A stretch of DNA of 34,925 bases. It comes from Phycicoccus sp. Its GTDB lineage: Bacteria; Actinomycetota; Actinomycetes; Actinomycetales; Dermatophilaceae. Numbering within the stretch: the stretch's first letter is position 1; the number at the start of each line of letters is the position of its first letter. The stretch covers positions 1 through 34,925 of the forward strand of contig JAGOME010000048.1 of assembly GCA_017993715.1 (NCBI GenBank). The letters are read 5' to 3'. The notes beneath the pieces were generated by a model. The model was not told the origin of the DNA and ran no database searches. It worked only from the letters and a program-made list of their open reading frames with translations. This document shows, piece after piece, positions 20,038 to 27,574 of the stretch. Position numbers and translations under genes: made by a program.

Positions 20038-20382
20038 GTGGACATCACTCGCATCGAGACCGGCCCCCGCATGAGCCAGGCGGTCGTGCACAACGGCACC
20101 GTCTACCTGGCCGGGCAGGTCGGGTCCGGCGACAGCGTGACCGCCCAGACCGCCGACGCACTCGCCTCGATCGACCGGCTCCTCGCCGAGGTCGGCAGCG
20201 ACAAGTCCCGCATCCTCTCCGCTGGCATCTACCTGCCCGACATGCAGACCTTCGGGGAGATGAATGCCGTGTGGGAGGCCTGGGTCGCCCCCGGCGCAAC
20301 CCCCGCCCGCGCCACCGTGCAGGCCGCTCTCGCGACTCCCGACTACCTCGTCGAGATCGTCGTCGTCGCCGCGGTCGCCTGA
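20038..20382 (+). CDS. RidA family protein (enamine/imine deaminase or related)
   Basis: A 114-residue YjgF/YER057c/UK114-fold protein. MSQAVVHNGTVYLAGQVG, QTADALASIDRLLAEVGSD, YLPDMQTFGEMNAVWEAWV and PARATVQAAL are standard blocks. The key Arg (R91 in PARATVQ) and late Glu (E106) line up with R105 and E120 of E. coli RidA, so hydrolysis of reactive enamines/imines such as 2-aminoacrylate is plausible; the subfamily is not certain. A good AGGAG precedes the GTG start. The 63-nt gap after korB contains a short tandem copy of AGCCCTCGCA and no terminator, so it may be transcribed with korAB. Confidence 0.9.
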   Translation: MDITRIETGPRMSQAVVHNGTVYLAGQVGSGDSVTAQTADALASIDRLLAEVGSDKSRILSAGIYLPDMQTFGEMNAVWEAWVAPGATPARATVQAALATPDYLVEIVVVAAVA

Positions 20383-20398
20383 CCGGGAGACAGGCGCC

Positions 20399-21187
20399 AT
20401 GGGGGTATATGTGCATGGACACCATGACGCCGTCCTGCGCTCCCACCGGTCGCGCACGGCCGAGAACTCCGCGGCCTACCTCCTCCCCCACCTGACCGGC
20501 AGCGAGCGGCTGCTCGATGTCGGGTCCGGTCCGGGGACCATCACCGCCGACCTCGCGACCCTCGTCGGGTCGGTGATCGCCCTGGAGATGACGCCCGATG
20601 CCGTCGCGCTGACCCGTGCCGAGATCGTGCGCCGCGACGTGACCAACGTCGAATGCCGTGTCGGCGACGTCCACACCCTGCCGTTCCCCGACGCGGCATT
20701 CGACGTCGTCCACGCGCACCAAGTGCTGCAGCATGTGTCGAATCCCGTTCTCGCACTGCAGGAAATGGCGCGCGTCACCCGACCCGGCGGGCTGATCGCG
20801 GCCCGGGATAGTGACTACGGCGCCTTCTTCTGGTCGCCGGACTCACCGATCCTCGACGAGTGGCGCACTCTGTACCAGCACCTTGCTCGGGTGGCCGGCG
20901 GCGAGCCCGATGCCGGTCGCCACTACCCAGACTGGGTCACCGAGGCGGGCCTGACCGACGTCACGCTGACCTCCTCGAGCTGGTGTTACACCTCCGCCGA
21001 GGAGCGAGAGTGGTGGGCCGCACTGTGGGCGGAGCGCGTGACCGCATCGACCTTCGCGACCGTCGCCAACGAGCGCGGGATCGGCCAGACCGACCTCGAT
21101 CGGATTGCCGAGGGCTGGCGAGCCTGGGGCGCCGCACCCACCGGCGTGTTCGTCGTGCCGAGCGTCGAGTTGCTCGCCCGCGTCTGA
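20399..21187 (+). CDS. Class I SAM-dependent methyltransferase (UbiE-like)
   Basis: A 262-residue protein. The N-terminus MGVYVHGHHDAVLRSHRSRT plus NSAAYLLPHL is typical of an actinobacterial methyltransferase group. Motif I is LLDVGSGPGTIT (D40-G46), with acidic E63 (ALEMTPDAV) after beta 2, DVHTLPFPDAAFDVVHAHQVLQHV for motifs II/III, and MARVTRPGGLIAARD. The substrate is unknown; ubiquinone/menaquinone methylation is possible but the gene is not in a quinone cluster. The ATG at 20399 has GGGAGA about 10 nt upstream and begins 16 nt after ridA. The frame is open further upstream (20264) but that part overlaps ridA out of frame and was excluded. Confidence 0.9.
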   Translation: MGVYVHGHHDAVLRSHRSRTAENSAAYLLPHLTGSERLLDVGSGPGTITADLATLVGSVIALEMTPDAVALTRAEIVRRDVTNVECRVGDVHTLPFPDAAFDVVHAHQVLQHVSNPVLALQEMARVTRPGGLIAARDSDYGAFFWSPDSPILDEWRTLYQHLARVAGGEPDAGRHYPDWVTEAGLTDVTLTSSSWCYTSAEEREWWAALWAERVTASTFATVANERGIGQTDLDRIAEGWRAWGAAPTGVFVVPSVELLARV

Positions 21188-21259
21188 CCGCCCTCGCCAC
21201 GCTCGACCACTGGGTGGTCGCGGAGGCGGAATGCCGCCGCTCATCGTTCGGAGCCGAAC

Positions 21260-21265
21260 TAGAGT
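21260..21265 (+). promoter_or_regulatory. Possible -10 box for a leaderless rarD transcript
   Basis: TAGAGT fits TANNNT and ends exactly 6 nt before the GTG start at 21272, the same spacing as in front of the HTH gene at 16822. No ribosome site is visible upstream of the GTG. Confidence 0.4.
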
Positions 21266-21271
21266 CGGCAC

Positions 21272-22252
21272 GTGACCACCCGTCCCGCCGAACCCGACGA
21301 TCTGCGGCGCGGCACGGCATTCGGGTTCCTCGCCTACGGCATCTGGGGCACGTTCCCGCTGTATTTCCACGCCCTCAAACCGGCGGGCTCCATGGAGATC
21401 CTCGCCCACCGCGTGGTCTGGTCATTGGCGCTGTGCGCCGCAATCCTGCTGCTGCGACGCGACCTGGCGTGGATCAAGCCCACCCTGCGCAACCGACGAC
21501 TTGCGCTCGGCCTCGCCGCTGCCGCCGTCCTCATCGGCGTCAACTGGGGCGTCTACATCCTCGCGGTCATCACCGGCCGCACCTACGAGGCGGCCCTGGG
21601 CTACTTCCTCAACCCCATCGTGACGGTCGCACTCGGCGTACTCGTGCTCGGCGAAGGCCTGCGGCGACTGCAGTGGGCCGCCGTCGGCGTGGGCGCTCTC
21701 GCGGGGATCTATCTCACCATCGGCGCCGGAGTCATCCCCTGGATCCCGTTGTCGCTGGCTGTGAGCTTCGGGCTGTATGGCCTGGTCAAGAAGAAGGTCG
21801 GCGCCTCCCTCACGTCGATGCAGTCACTGTCGGCCGAGACCGTGGTCCTGGGGCCCTTCGCGGCCGCGGCGCTCGTCGTTATCTCGCTCCAGGGCACGTC
21901 GACGTTTGTGGGCTACGGGATGGGCCACACCGCCCTCATGATCCTGTCTGGCGTGGTGACCGCGATCCCGCTGTTGCTGTTTGCGGCCGCGACCCGACGG
22001 GTACCGCTGGTGACGATCGGGCTCATTCAGTTCATCACGCCGGTCTTGCAGCTCTTGGTGAGCGTGCTCGTGCTCGGCGAGCACGTGTCCTCGGCGCTCT
22101 GGGTCGGGTTCGGGATCGTGTGGGTCGCGTTGCTGCTGTTGTCGATCGACTCCGTCCGCGCCGCCCGCCGCCGCCGCGGCACCCCTCGGGACCCCGGCTC
22201 TGACGACGCGGACGGCACCGACGGATTCCTGGAGCCCACGGAGCCGGTCTGA
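21272..22252 (+). CDS. rarD: EamA-family permease RarD
   Basis: A 326-residue membrane protein with about ten hydrophobic segments. RarD motifs include GFLAYGIWGTFPLYFHALK at the first segment, EILAHRVVWS, NWGVYILAVITGRTYEAALG, YFLNPIVTVALGVLVLGE, and a second EamA repeat ending in IGLIQFITPVLQLLVSVLVLGE. The C-terminus is charged and cytoplasmic-looking (RAARRRRGTPRDPGSDDADG). It is in the drug/metabolite transporter superfamily; RarD was named from chloramphenicol resistance phenotypes and its substrate is not established. A GTG start without a Shine-Dalgarno sequence fits a leaderless mRNA. It converges on the hypothetical gene at 22280. Confidence 0.9.
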   Translation: MTTRPAEPDDLRRGTAFGFLAYGIWGTFPLYFHALKPAGSMEILAHRVVWSLALCAAILLLRRDLAWIKPTLRNRRLALGLAAAAVLIGVNWGVYILAVITGRTYEAALGYFLNPIVTVALGVLVLGEGLRRLQWAAVGVGALAGIYLTIGAGVIPWIPLSLAVSFGLYGLVKKKVGASLTSMQSLSAETVVLGPFAAAALVVISLQGTSTFVGYGMGHTALMILSGVVTAIPLLLFAAATRRVPLVTIGLIQFITPVLQLLVSVLVLGEHVSSALWVGFGIVWVALLLLSIDSVRAARRRRGTPRDPGSDDADGTDGFLEPTEPV

Positions 22253-22254
22253 GC

Positions 22255-22272
22255 CAGCCCGGGCCGCGGCTG
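22255..22272. terminator. Weak hairpin between convergent genes
   Basis: CAGCC and GGCTG flank CGGGCCGC in the 27-nt gap between two stop codons. The position suits a bidirectional terminator, but the stem is short and lacks a T-tract. Confidence 0.25.
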
Positions 22273-22279
22273 TCGTGCG

Positions 22280-23536
22280 TCAGCGCAACTCGCTGGTCGC
22301 TTGGGTGCTCAGCGTCCCGTCCTTGAGGTTCAGGCGTGCCGAGGCGAGTCGGCGTTCGACGCCCGCCGCCACCACGGCTGCCTTAGTCACCTCGTACACC
22401 AGGTAGCTGACCTGCAACCCGCCCAGGTAGCTCACATCGTCACTCTTGCCCAGCTGGCTCGCCGGGGCGGCCACCTCCGCGCCCACGCTGTCCAGGGACA
22501 CGAACAGGACATGGCTAGGAGCGTTCTTGCCATGCAGCGACTCCCGCGCCAGCGCGCTCATGATGGGCGAGCGACCACCCGCCGGTGCCGTGAAGAGGGC
22601 CGTTTCCAAAGCTCCGGCGGCGGCCAGAGCCGCGTCGGCAACGACGAGGACCGCGGTCGCCAGGGCCGACGTCGAGCGCGCCGTGGCGATGTCGCCATCG
22701 AGTCGGCGGACCTCATCCTCGAGCGCATCCGGGCTCTTGCCCGCCTCCAGCGCCTTCAACTGCAACGCGTACGCAGCCTCCCGATTCCCCAGCAGAGTGT
22801 CGACGGTCGCCGTTGTCGCCGCGACGCGCGCCCTGAGGTCGAGACAATTGGTCTCCAGGGTCCGACGTTGCGTGACAACGGCATTCCACTGGCGAAGCAG
22901 ACCTGAGTCCTCCGCAGCCGGCACCGACGCGAAGCCATCGATGCTCACTGTGATGCGGCCATCCCCATTGAGGAGATGTCTGGCCACCTGGGCCACCAAG
23001 GGCGTCCCCTCCGGTGTCATCGTGCGCGAGCTCATCGTGTAGTTCGTGCGGAACATCCCGACGATGTCGGCCGCTCCCCCGACGAGCTTGGGAATGGCCC
23101 CGATCAACCCGGCCACCACACCGGGCGGGATCAGGTTCGTCCTGACATTGGCGTCGTTCGCAGCCGGAGGGATGATGTCGACGACCGCCTTCAAGGTGTT
23201 CGCCATGTCGGTCACCTGCTGGGTGACGGACAGATAGGCCGCCTCCGAGTCCAGCAGGGCTCGGTCCTCCACGATGAGGACATGCGTTGCCTTCACCCGG
23301 GTGAGCGCTGTGGTGATGCTCGACGTCGCGTCATTGAGCTGCGATAGGGCGACGAGTTCAGCGGGATACCCCGCGCCCTCGGCGACCGTGGTGGCACCGG
23401 ACAGCGGCTTGGACTCCGCGGCAGGCAACTCACTGAGTGCCTTGATCCACGGATCCGGTGGTGATGCCGGCGGGGCCTGACCGCTCTGACCGGCCTCCTT
23501 GCTGGCATCCGAGGATGCTGCTGGCCCTTGCGCCAT
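22280..23536 (-). CDS. Hypothetical protein, helical, unrecognised family
   Basis: A 418-residue protein that I do not recognise. The N-terminus (about 1-60) is rich in Pro, Ala and Ser and probably disordered. Residues about 60-120 are helical (LVALSQLNDATSSITTALTR, LLDSEAAYLSVTQQVTDMAN). LIPPGVVAGLIGAIPKLVGG near the middle is hydrophobic but short. RTLETNCLDLRARVAATTAT through LEDEVRRLDGDIATARSTSA looks like coiled coil, followed by an Ala-rich segment (ALATAVLVVADAALAAAGAL) that could touch a membrane. The C-terminal part (APSHVLFVSLDSVGAEV, SYLGGLQVSYLVYEV) looks like a beta/alpha domain. The ATG at 23536 is preferred: GAGGGA lies 7 nt upstream, whereas the GTG at 23542 would be too close to it. 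It stands alone, convergent with rarD and divergent from the MFS gene. Codon use is normal. Confidence 0.75.
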   Translation of the reverse strand: MAQGPAASSDASKEAGQSGQAPPASPPDPWIKALSELPAAESKPLSGATTVAEGAGYPAELVALSQLNDATSSITTALTRVKATHVLIVEDRALLDSEAAYLSVTQQVTDMANTLKAVVDIIPPAANDANVRTNLIPPGVVAGLIGAIPKLVGGAADIVGMFRTNYTMSSRTMTPEGTPLVAQVARHLLNGDGRITVSIDGFASVPAAEDSGLLRQWNAVVTQRRTLETNCLDLRARVAATTATVDTLLGNREAAYALQLKALEAGKSPDALEDEVRRLDGDIATARSTSALATAVLVVADAALAAAGALETALFTAPAGGRSPIMSALARESLHGKNAPSHVLFVSLDSVGAEVAAPASQLGKSDDVSYLGGLQVSYLVYEVTKAAVVAAGVERRLASARLNLKDGTLSTQATSELR

Positions 23537-23622
23537 CTCCACGTCCCTCGCGTTCCCGATCCTGAGCCTGCCGGGTCCGTCACGATGATCCTCCTGGCGT
23601 CATCTCGCGGCAAGGGCGGTGC

Positions 23623-23628
23623 GAGAAT
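23623..23628 (+). promoter_or_regulatory. Weak -10-like box before the MFS gene
   Basis: GAGAAT lies 6 nt before the GTG at 23635, the same spacing as the boxes before the HTH and rarD genes, but it matches TANNNT only at the A and final T. No ribosome site is visible. Confidence 0.25.
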
Positions 23629-23634
23629 CGGCCC

Positions 23635-24954
23635 GTGACCCAGACCAACCCATCGCGCGAGACCGCACCCAACGAGCCGCGTCCCCGTCGCGGCCCGCAC
23701 ACGGCCTGGATCGTGGCCGCGGTGACGCTGGGCGCCTTGGTGACCGCGGCGGCATTCCGCTCCTCGACCGGGGTGCTGCTCGAGCCGATCGAGTCGGAGT
23801 TCGGGTGGTCTCGGGCGACGACGTCCGGTGCGGTCAGCCTCAACCTCGTGCTGTACGGGCTGACCGCGCCCTTCGCCGCGGCCCTGATGGAGCGGTTCGG
23901 AGTGCGGCGCATCGTCACCGGCTCCCTGCTCGTCGTGGCCGCGGCCAGTGCCCTGACGACCGTGATGAATGCCCCCTGGCAGCTGTGGGTGCTCTGGGGG
24001 TTGTGCATCGGGATCGGCACGGGCTCGATGGCGCTGGTGTTCGGCGCGATCGTGGCCAACCGGTGGTTCCACACCCACCGCGGGCTCGTCACCGGGCTCT
24101 TCTCTGCGGCTAGCGCGACCGGTCAGCTCGTCTTCCTGCCGGCGATCGCCTGGACCGCCGAAAACGATGGCTGGCGTGCCGCCGCGCTCATCGTCACCGT
24201 CCTCGCAGTCCTCATGGCCGTGATGGTCGCCGTCTTCCTCCACGACCGGCCCGAGTCGCGGGGCCTGCTCCCCTACGGCCTGACGGAGGGGTATGCCGTC
24301 GCGGCGCCCCCGCCGTCCACCGAGTCCCCGGCGCGGGCGGCATTCCGGGTGCTCCGGATGGCGAGCCGGAAATGGTCCTTCTGGGCGCTCGTCCTGACGT
24401 TCTGGGTGTGTGGCTGGTCCACCAACGGGCTCATCCAGACTCACTTCATCCCGGCGGCCCACGATCACGGCATGGCCCAGACGGCGGCAGCGGGGCTGCT
24501 CGCCCTCGTCGGGGTCTTCGACCTGCTGGGCACGGTGCTGTCGGGGTGGCTCACCGACCGGTTCGATCCCCGGTGGCTCCTGGCGATCTACTACGGCGGG
24601 CGCGGTGCCTCGCTGCTCGTCATCGATGCGGTGCTCGCGCCCAACGTGCAGCCAGGGATGTGGGTGTTCATCGTGTTCTACGGGCTGGACTGGGTCGCGA
24701 CCGTGCCACCGACCGTGGCGTTGTGCCGCACCCACTTCGGGCTCGCCGACTCGGGGATCGTCTTCGGCTGGGTGTTCGCGGCACACATGGTCGGAGCTGG
24801 CGCCGGAGCGAGCGTCGCGGGGTGGATCCGGACCGCCTCCGGGTCCTATTCGTCGGCCTGGCTGATCGCCGCGGGGCTGTGCTTTGCGTCGGTAGCGCTG
24901 GCCCTGTCCATCCGCAAACGACCCGCCGACACCCCGGCCCCCATCCCAGGCTGA
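23635..24954 (+). CDS. MFS transporter, monocarboxylate-porter-like
   Basis: A 439-residue permease with about twelve hydrophobic segments in two halves. After a charged N-terminus come AWIVAAVTLGALVTAAAFRS, the family-like STGVLLEPIESEFGWSRATT and SGAVSLNLVLYGLTAPFAAA, then LMERFGVRRI (loop 2-3). VANRWFHTHRGLVTGLFSAA resembles the same motif in monocarboxylate/oxalate-formate type carriers. The central loop (about 205-240) is Pro/Ser-rich. The second half has a further LTDRFDPRW loop motif. Substrate unknown; organic acids are a fair guess. The GTG start lacks a clear ribosome site. It converges on the prenyl synthase gene across a 47-nt gap in which I see no solid terminator. Confidence 0.88.
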   Translation: MTQTNPSRETAPNEPRPRRGPHTAWIVAAVTLGALVTAAAFRSSTGVLLEPIESEFGWSRATTSGAVSLNLVLYGLTAPFAAALMERFGVRRIVTGSLLVVAAASALTTVMNAPWQLWVLWGLCIGIGTGSMALVFGAIVANRWFHTHRGLVTGLFSAASATGQLVFLPAIAWTAENDGWRAAALIVTVLAVLMAVMVAVFLHDRPESRGLLPYGLTEGYAVAAPPPSTESPARAAFRVLRMASRKWSFWALVLTFWVCGWSTNGLIQTHFIPAAHDHGMAQTAAAGLLALVGVFDLLGTVLSGWLTDRFDPRWLLAIYYGGRGASLLVIDAVLAPNVQPGMWVFIVFYGLDWVATVPPTVALCRTHFGLADSGIVFGWVFAAHMVGAGAGASVAGWIRTASGSYSSAWLIAAGLCFASVALALSIRKRPADTPAPIPG

Positions 24955-25001
24955 GCGCCCACCAAAGCCTGACTGGGGGGCGTCCATAGCCGGCGCAAGG
25001 C

Positions 25002-26024
25002 TCAGGCGACCCGATCCACCACTGCGGTGGCCAGGGCCCGCAAGGCATCCTTGGCCTCGCTGTCCGGGAGGCGTTCCAACACGACCTGGGCGCGGGCAGC
25101 CACCGACTGGGTCTCGGCGCGGGCCGCCGCCATCGCGGGGTGGGCGCGCAGCAACTCCAAGGCCTCGGCGAGGGCCGCATCCGAGGACAGGTCCCCAAGG
25201 AGGAGCGACTGCAGCCGCGCATCCGCCGGGTCGGTCGACGCCAGCACGTAGATGACCGGGAGGGTGCGCTTGCCTTCGCGCAGGTCCGTGCCGGGCGTCT
25301 TGCCCAGCTCCTGCGCCGTGGACTCGATGTCGATCAGGTCGTCGGCCAGCTGGAACGCGATGCCCAGTTGCTCGCCGAACTCCCGCATGGTCTCGACCAC
25401 CTCGGGCGGGCAGCCACCGAACATCGCACCGTAACGGGCGGCCGTCGCGATGAGCACACCCGTCTTGTCGGCGAGCACCCCGAGGTAGTACTCGGTGGGG
25501 TCCACGCCAGCCGGGCACGGCCGGTCGTCGCGGATCTGCCCCGAGCACAGCCGCACGAACGTCTGGGCCTGGATCTTGACCGCCTCAGGCCCGAGGTCGG
25601 CGACGATATCCGACGCCGTGCCAAACAGCAGGTCCCCCACGAGGATCGCGGTCGAGTTGCCGTAGCGCGCGTTGGCCGTCGACACCGACCGGCGCACGGA
25701 CGCCTCGTCCATGACATCGTCGTGATAGAGGGAGGCGAGGTGGGTCAGCTCGACACCGGCGGCCGCCGCGACGACGGACTCATTGGGCCCGCTCCCCAGC
25801 AACGACGACAGCAGCGTCAGCAGCGGCCGGAACCGTTTGCCGCCAGCCTCCAGCAGATGGCCGGACGCCTCAGCAATGAAAGCGTCCGAGTGGTCCACCC
25901 GGCGCAGGAGCAACGCATCCACCTCGGCCAGGCCAGCCGACAGCGACTCAACGAGCGCAGGGCTGGACCCGGCCATGACCAAGAGCGAGGGCGTGCCACG
26001 CCCCGACGAAGGGGCCTGCGTCAC
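25002..26024 (-). CDS. Long-chain trans-polyprenyl diphosphate synthase
   Basis: A 340-residue isoprenyl diphosphate synthase. It has GGKRFRPLL, the first Asp-rich motif LYHDDVMDEASVRR (D102, D103, D106), GNSTAILVGDLLF, and the second Asp-rich motif QLADDLIDI (D228, D229, D232) followed by GKTPGTDLREGKRTLP. A small residue (Ala97) five positions before the first Asp-rich motif is typical of enzymes making long products, so a hepta- to decaprenyl chain for menaquinone is likely; the exact length cannot be read. The GTG at 26024 overlaps the nuoN stop (GTGA), so it is the last gene of the nuo operon. An internal ATG at 25976 is an alternative start. The link to complex I fits supply of the quinone substrate. 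Confidence 0.92.
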   Translation of the reverse strand: MTQAPSSGRGTPSLLVMAGSSPALVESLSAGLAEVDALLLRRVDHSDAFIAEASGHLLEAGGKRFRPLLTLLSSLLGSGPNESVVAAAAGVELTHLASLYHDDVMDEASVRRSVSTANARYGNSTAILVGDLLFGTASDIVADLGPEAVKIQAQTFVRLCSGQIRDDRPCPAGVDPTEYYLGVLADKTGVLIATAARYGAMFGGCPPEVVETMREFGEQLGIAFQLADDLIDIESTAQELGKTPGTDLREGKRTLPVIYVLASTDPADARLQSLLLGDLSSDAALAEALELLRAHPAMAAARAETQSVAARAQVVLERLPDSEAKDALRALATAVVDRVA

Positions 26025-27574
26025 AGGACGAACTTCGCCGCCTGGTCCGCCATCTCGAGCAGCAGACCCGGCGCGACGCCGAGGAGCACCGTGGCGATGG
26101 CGCCGACCGTGACCGCGACTGTCGTGGCGACGCTCGGCACGAGCACGACCACATCGTCGGCGGGCTTGCGGAACCACATCAGGACGAGCAGCCGGAAGTA
26201 GACGTAGGCCGTGATGGCGCTCATGAGCACGCCGATGACGACGAGCACAACACCGGTCGTCCCGCCATGGCTCACCGCGGGGGCGAACACGGCGAACTTC
26301 GCCGTGAACCCGGACGTAAGCGGGATCCCCGCAAACGCCAGGAGCAGCAGCGAAAAGACCCCGGCCACAACGGGGTGCGATCGACCCAGCCCCGACCACT
26401 GGCTGATGTGGGTCGCCTCCGAGGCGCCTTGCCGGACCATCCCGATGACGCCGAATGCCGCGAGCGTCGCCAGGCCGTAGCTGAGCAGGTAGAACATGAC
26501 GCCCGAGATCGCGGTCACGTCGAAGGCGAGGACGCCAACGAGGATGAAGCCGGCATGCGCAATCGAGGAGTAGGCGAGCAGGCGCTTGATGTCGGTCTGC
26601 GACACCGCGACCACGGCGCCGACGACCATGGTCAACGCGGCGATGGCCGCCACGCCGATCTGCCAGTCCCAGCGGGACGAGGCGACACCGACGTAGACAA
26701 AGCGCAGGATCGCTCCGAATGCCGCGAGCTTGGTCGCCGCCGCCATGAAGCCGGTCACCGGGGTGGGGGCACCCTGGTAGACGTCCGGCGTCCACGAGTG
26801 GAACGGCACGGCGCCGACCTTAAAGAGCAGACCGACCAGGACGAGGAGCACACCAGGAAGGAGCAGGCCCTCCATGGTCGCGGAGCCGACGCTGATTGAG
26901 GACGCGATCGCGGCAAGGTCGGTGGATCCGGCGAAGCCATAGAGCAGCGCTGCACCGAACAGGTAGAACGCCGACGAGAACGCCCCGAGGAGGAAGTACT
27001 TCAGCGCACCCTCCTGCGAGAGCAGGCGGCGTCGACGGGCGAGCCCGGTCATGATGTAGAGCGGCAGCGAGAGCACCTCGAGCGCGACAAACATCGTGAT
27101 CAGGTCACTGCTCGCGACGAACATGAGCATGCCAAGCACCGCGAACAGGGTCAGCGGGAACACTTCAGAGGTGACGAACCCCGCGCGCGTCGCCGCGACC
27201 TCCGAGGGCGAACCCGGGGTGGTGGCGCCCTGAGCCGTAAAGGCATCCGGTCCCTCGCCCCCGAAGCGCTCCGAGATGAGCAGCACCCCGAGCAGGCCGA
27301 AGACGAGCAGCGTGCCCTGCATGAACAGCGCGGGACCGTCGATCGTGATCGACCCGCCGACGGTGCGCCCGCCGGGGGCGGGCTCGGCCCAGACCACGAG
27401 CGCGACCAGGGCCGCGAGCAGCGTGACGACCGACAGGGCCAGCTGCACGACATAGCGGGAGGCGCGCGGGACGAACGCCTCGACGAGGGTGCCCAGCAGG
27501 GCCCCAACGGACACGACGAGCATCGGCGACAGGGCAGCCCAGTCGAACGGGACTGCTCCGAAGGCGGCGGGCAT
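26021..27574 (-). CDS. nuoN: NADH-quinone oxidoreductase subunit N
   Basis: A 517-residue antiporter-like membrane subunit of complex I. The key Glu lies in VALEVLSLPLYIMTGLARR and the pump lysines in FKVGAVPFHSWTPDVYQG (transmembrane helix 7) and GFMAAATKLAAFGA (helix 8). About fourteen hydrophobic helices are visible. The loop after helix 3 (SERFGGEGPDAFTAQGATTP) is longer than in E. coli, as in other actinobacteria. The start is taken at the ATG at 27574, which shares its A with the nuoM TGA (TGATG); a GTG directly before it is possible. It is followed by the prenyl synthase gene with a 4-nt overlap. Confidence 0.96.
   Translation of the reverse strand: MPAAFGAVPFDWAALSPMLVVSVGALLGTLVEAFVPRASRYVVQLALSVVTLLAALVALVVWAEPAPGGRTVGGSITIDGPALFMQGTLLVFGLLGVLLISERFGGEGPDAFTAQGATTPGSPSEVAATRAGFVTSEVFPLTLFAVLGMLMFVASSDLITMFVALEVLSLPLYIMTGLARRRRLLSQEGALKYFLLGAFSSAFYLFGAALLYGFAGSTDLAAIASSISVGSATMEGLLLPGVLLVLVGLLFKVGAVPFHSWTPDVYQGAPTPVTGFMAAATKLAAFGAILRFVYVGVASSRWDWQIGVAAIAALTMVVGAVVAVSQTDIKRLLAYSSIAHAGFILVGVLAFDVTAISGVMFYLLSYGLATLAAFGVIGMVRQGASEATHISQWSGLGRSHPVVAGVFSLLLLAFAGIPLTSGFTAKFAVFAPAVSHGGTTGVVLVVIGVLMSAITAYVYFRLLVLMWFRKPADDVVVLVPSVATTVAVTVGAIATVLLGVAPGLLLEMADQAAKFVL

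Noticed and set aside
20860-22203. 447-codon plus-strand ORF overlapping the methyltransferase and rarD genes
   Set aside because: Arg/His-rich out-of-frame shadow; the two overlapped genes have clear motifs.
24955-25001. Terminator between the MFS gene and the prenyl synthase gene
   Set aside because: Only distant 5-bp arms (AGCCT/AGGCT) are seen, with no compact stem or T-tract.
23293-25548. 751-codon minus-strand ORF across the MFS gene
   Set aside because: Arg/Pro/His-rich shadow of the MFS gene and its neighbours; no domain features.
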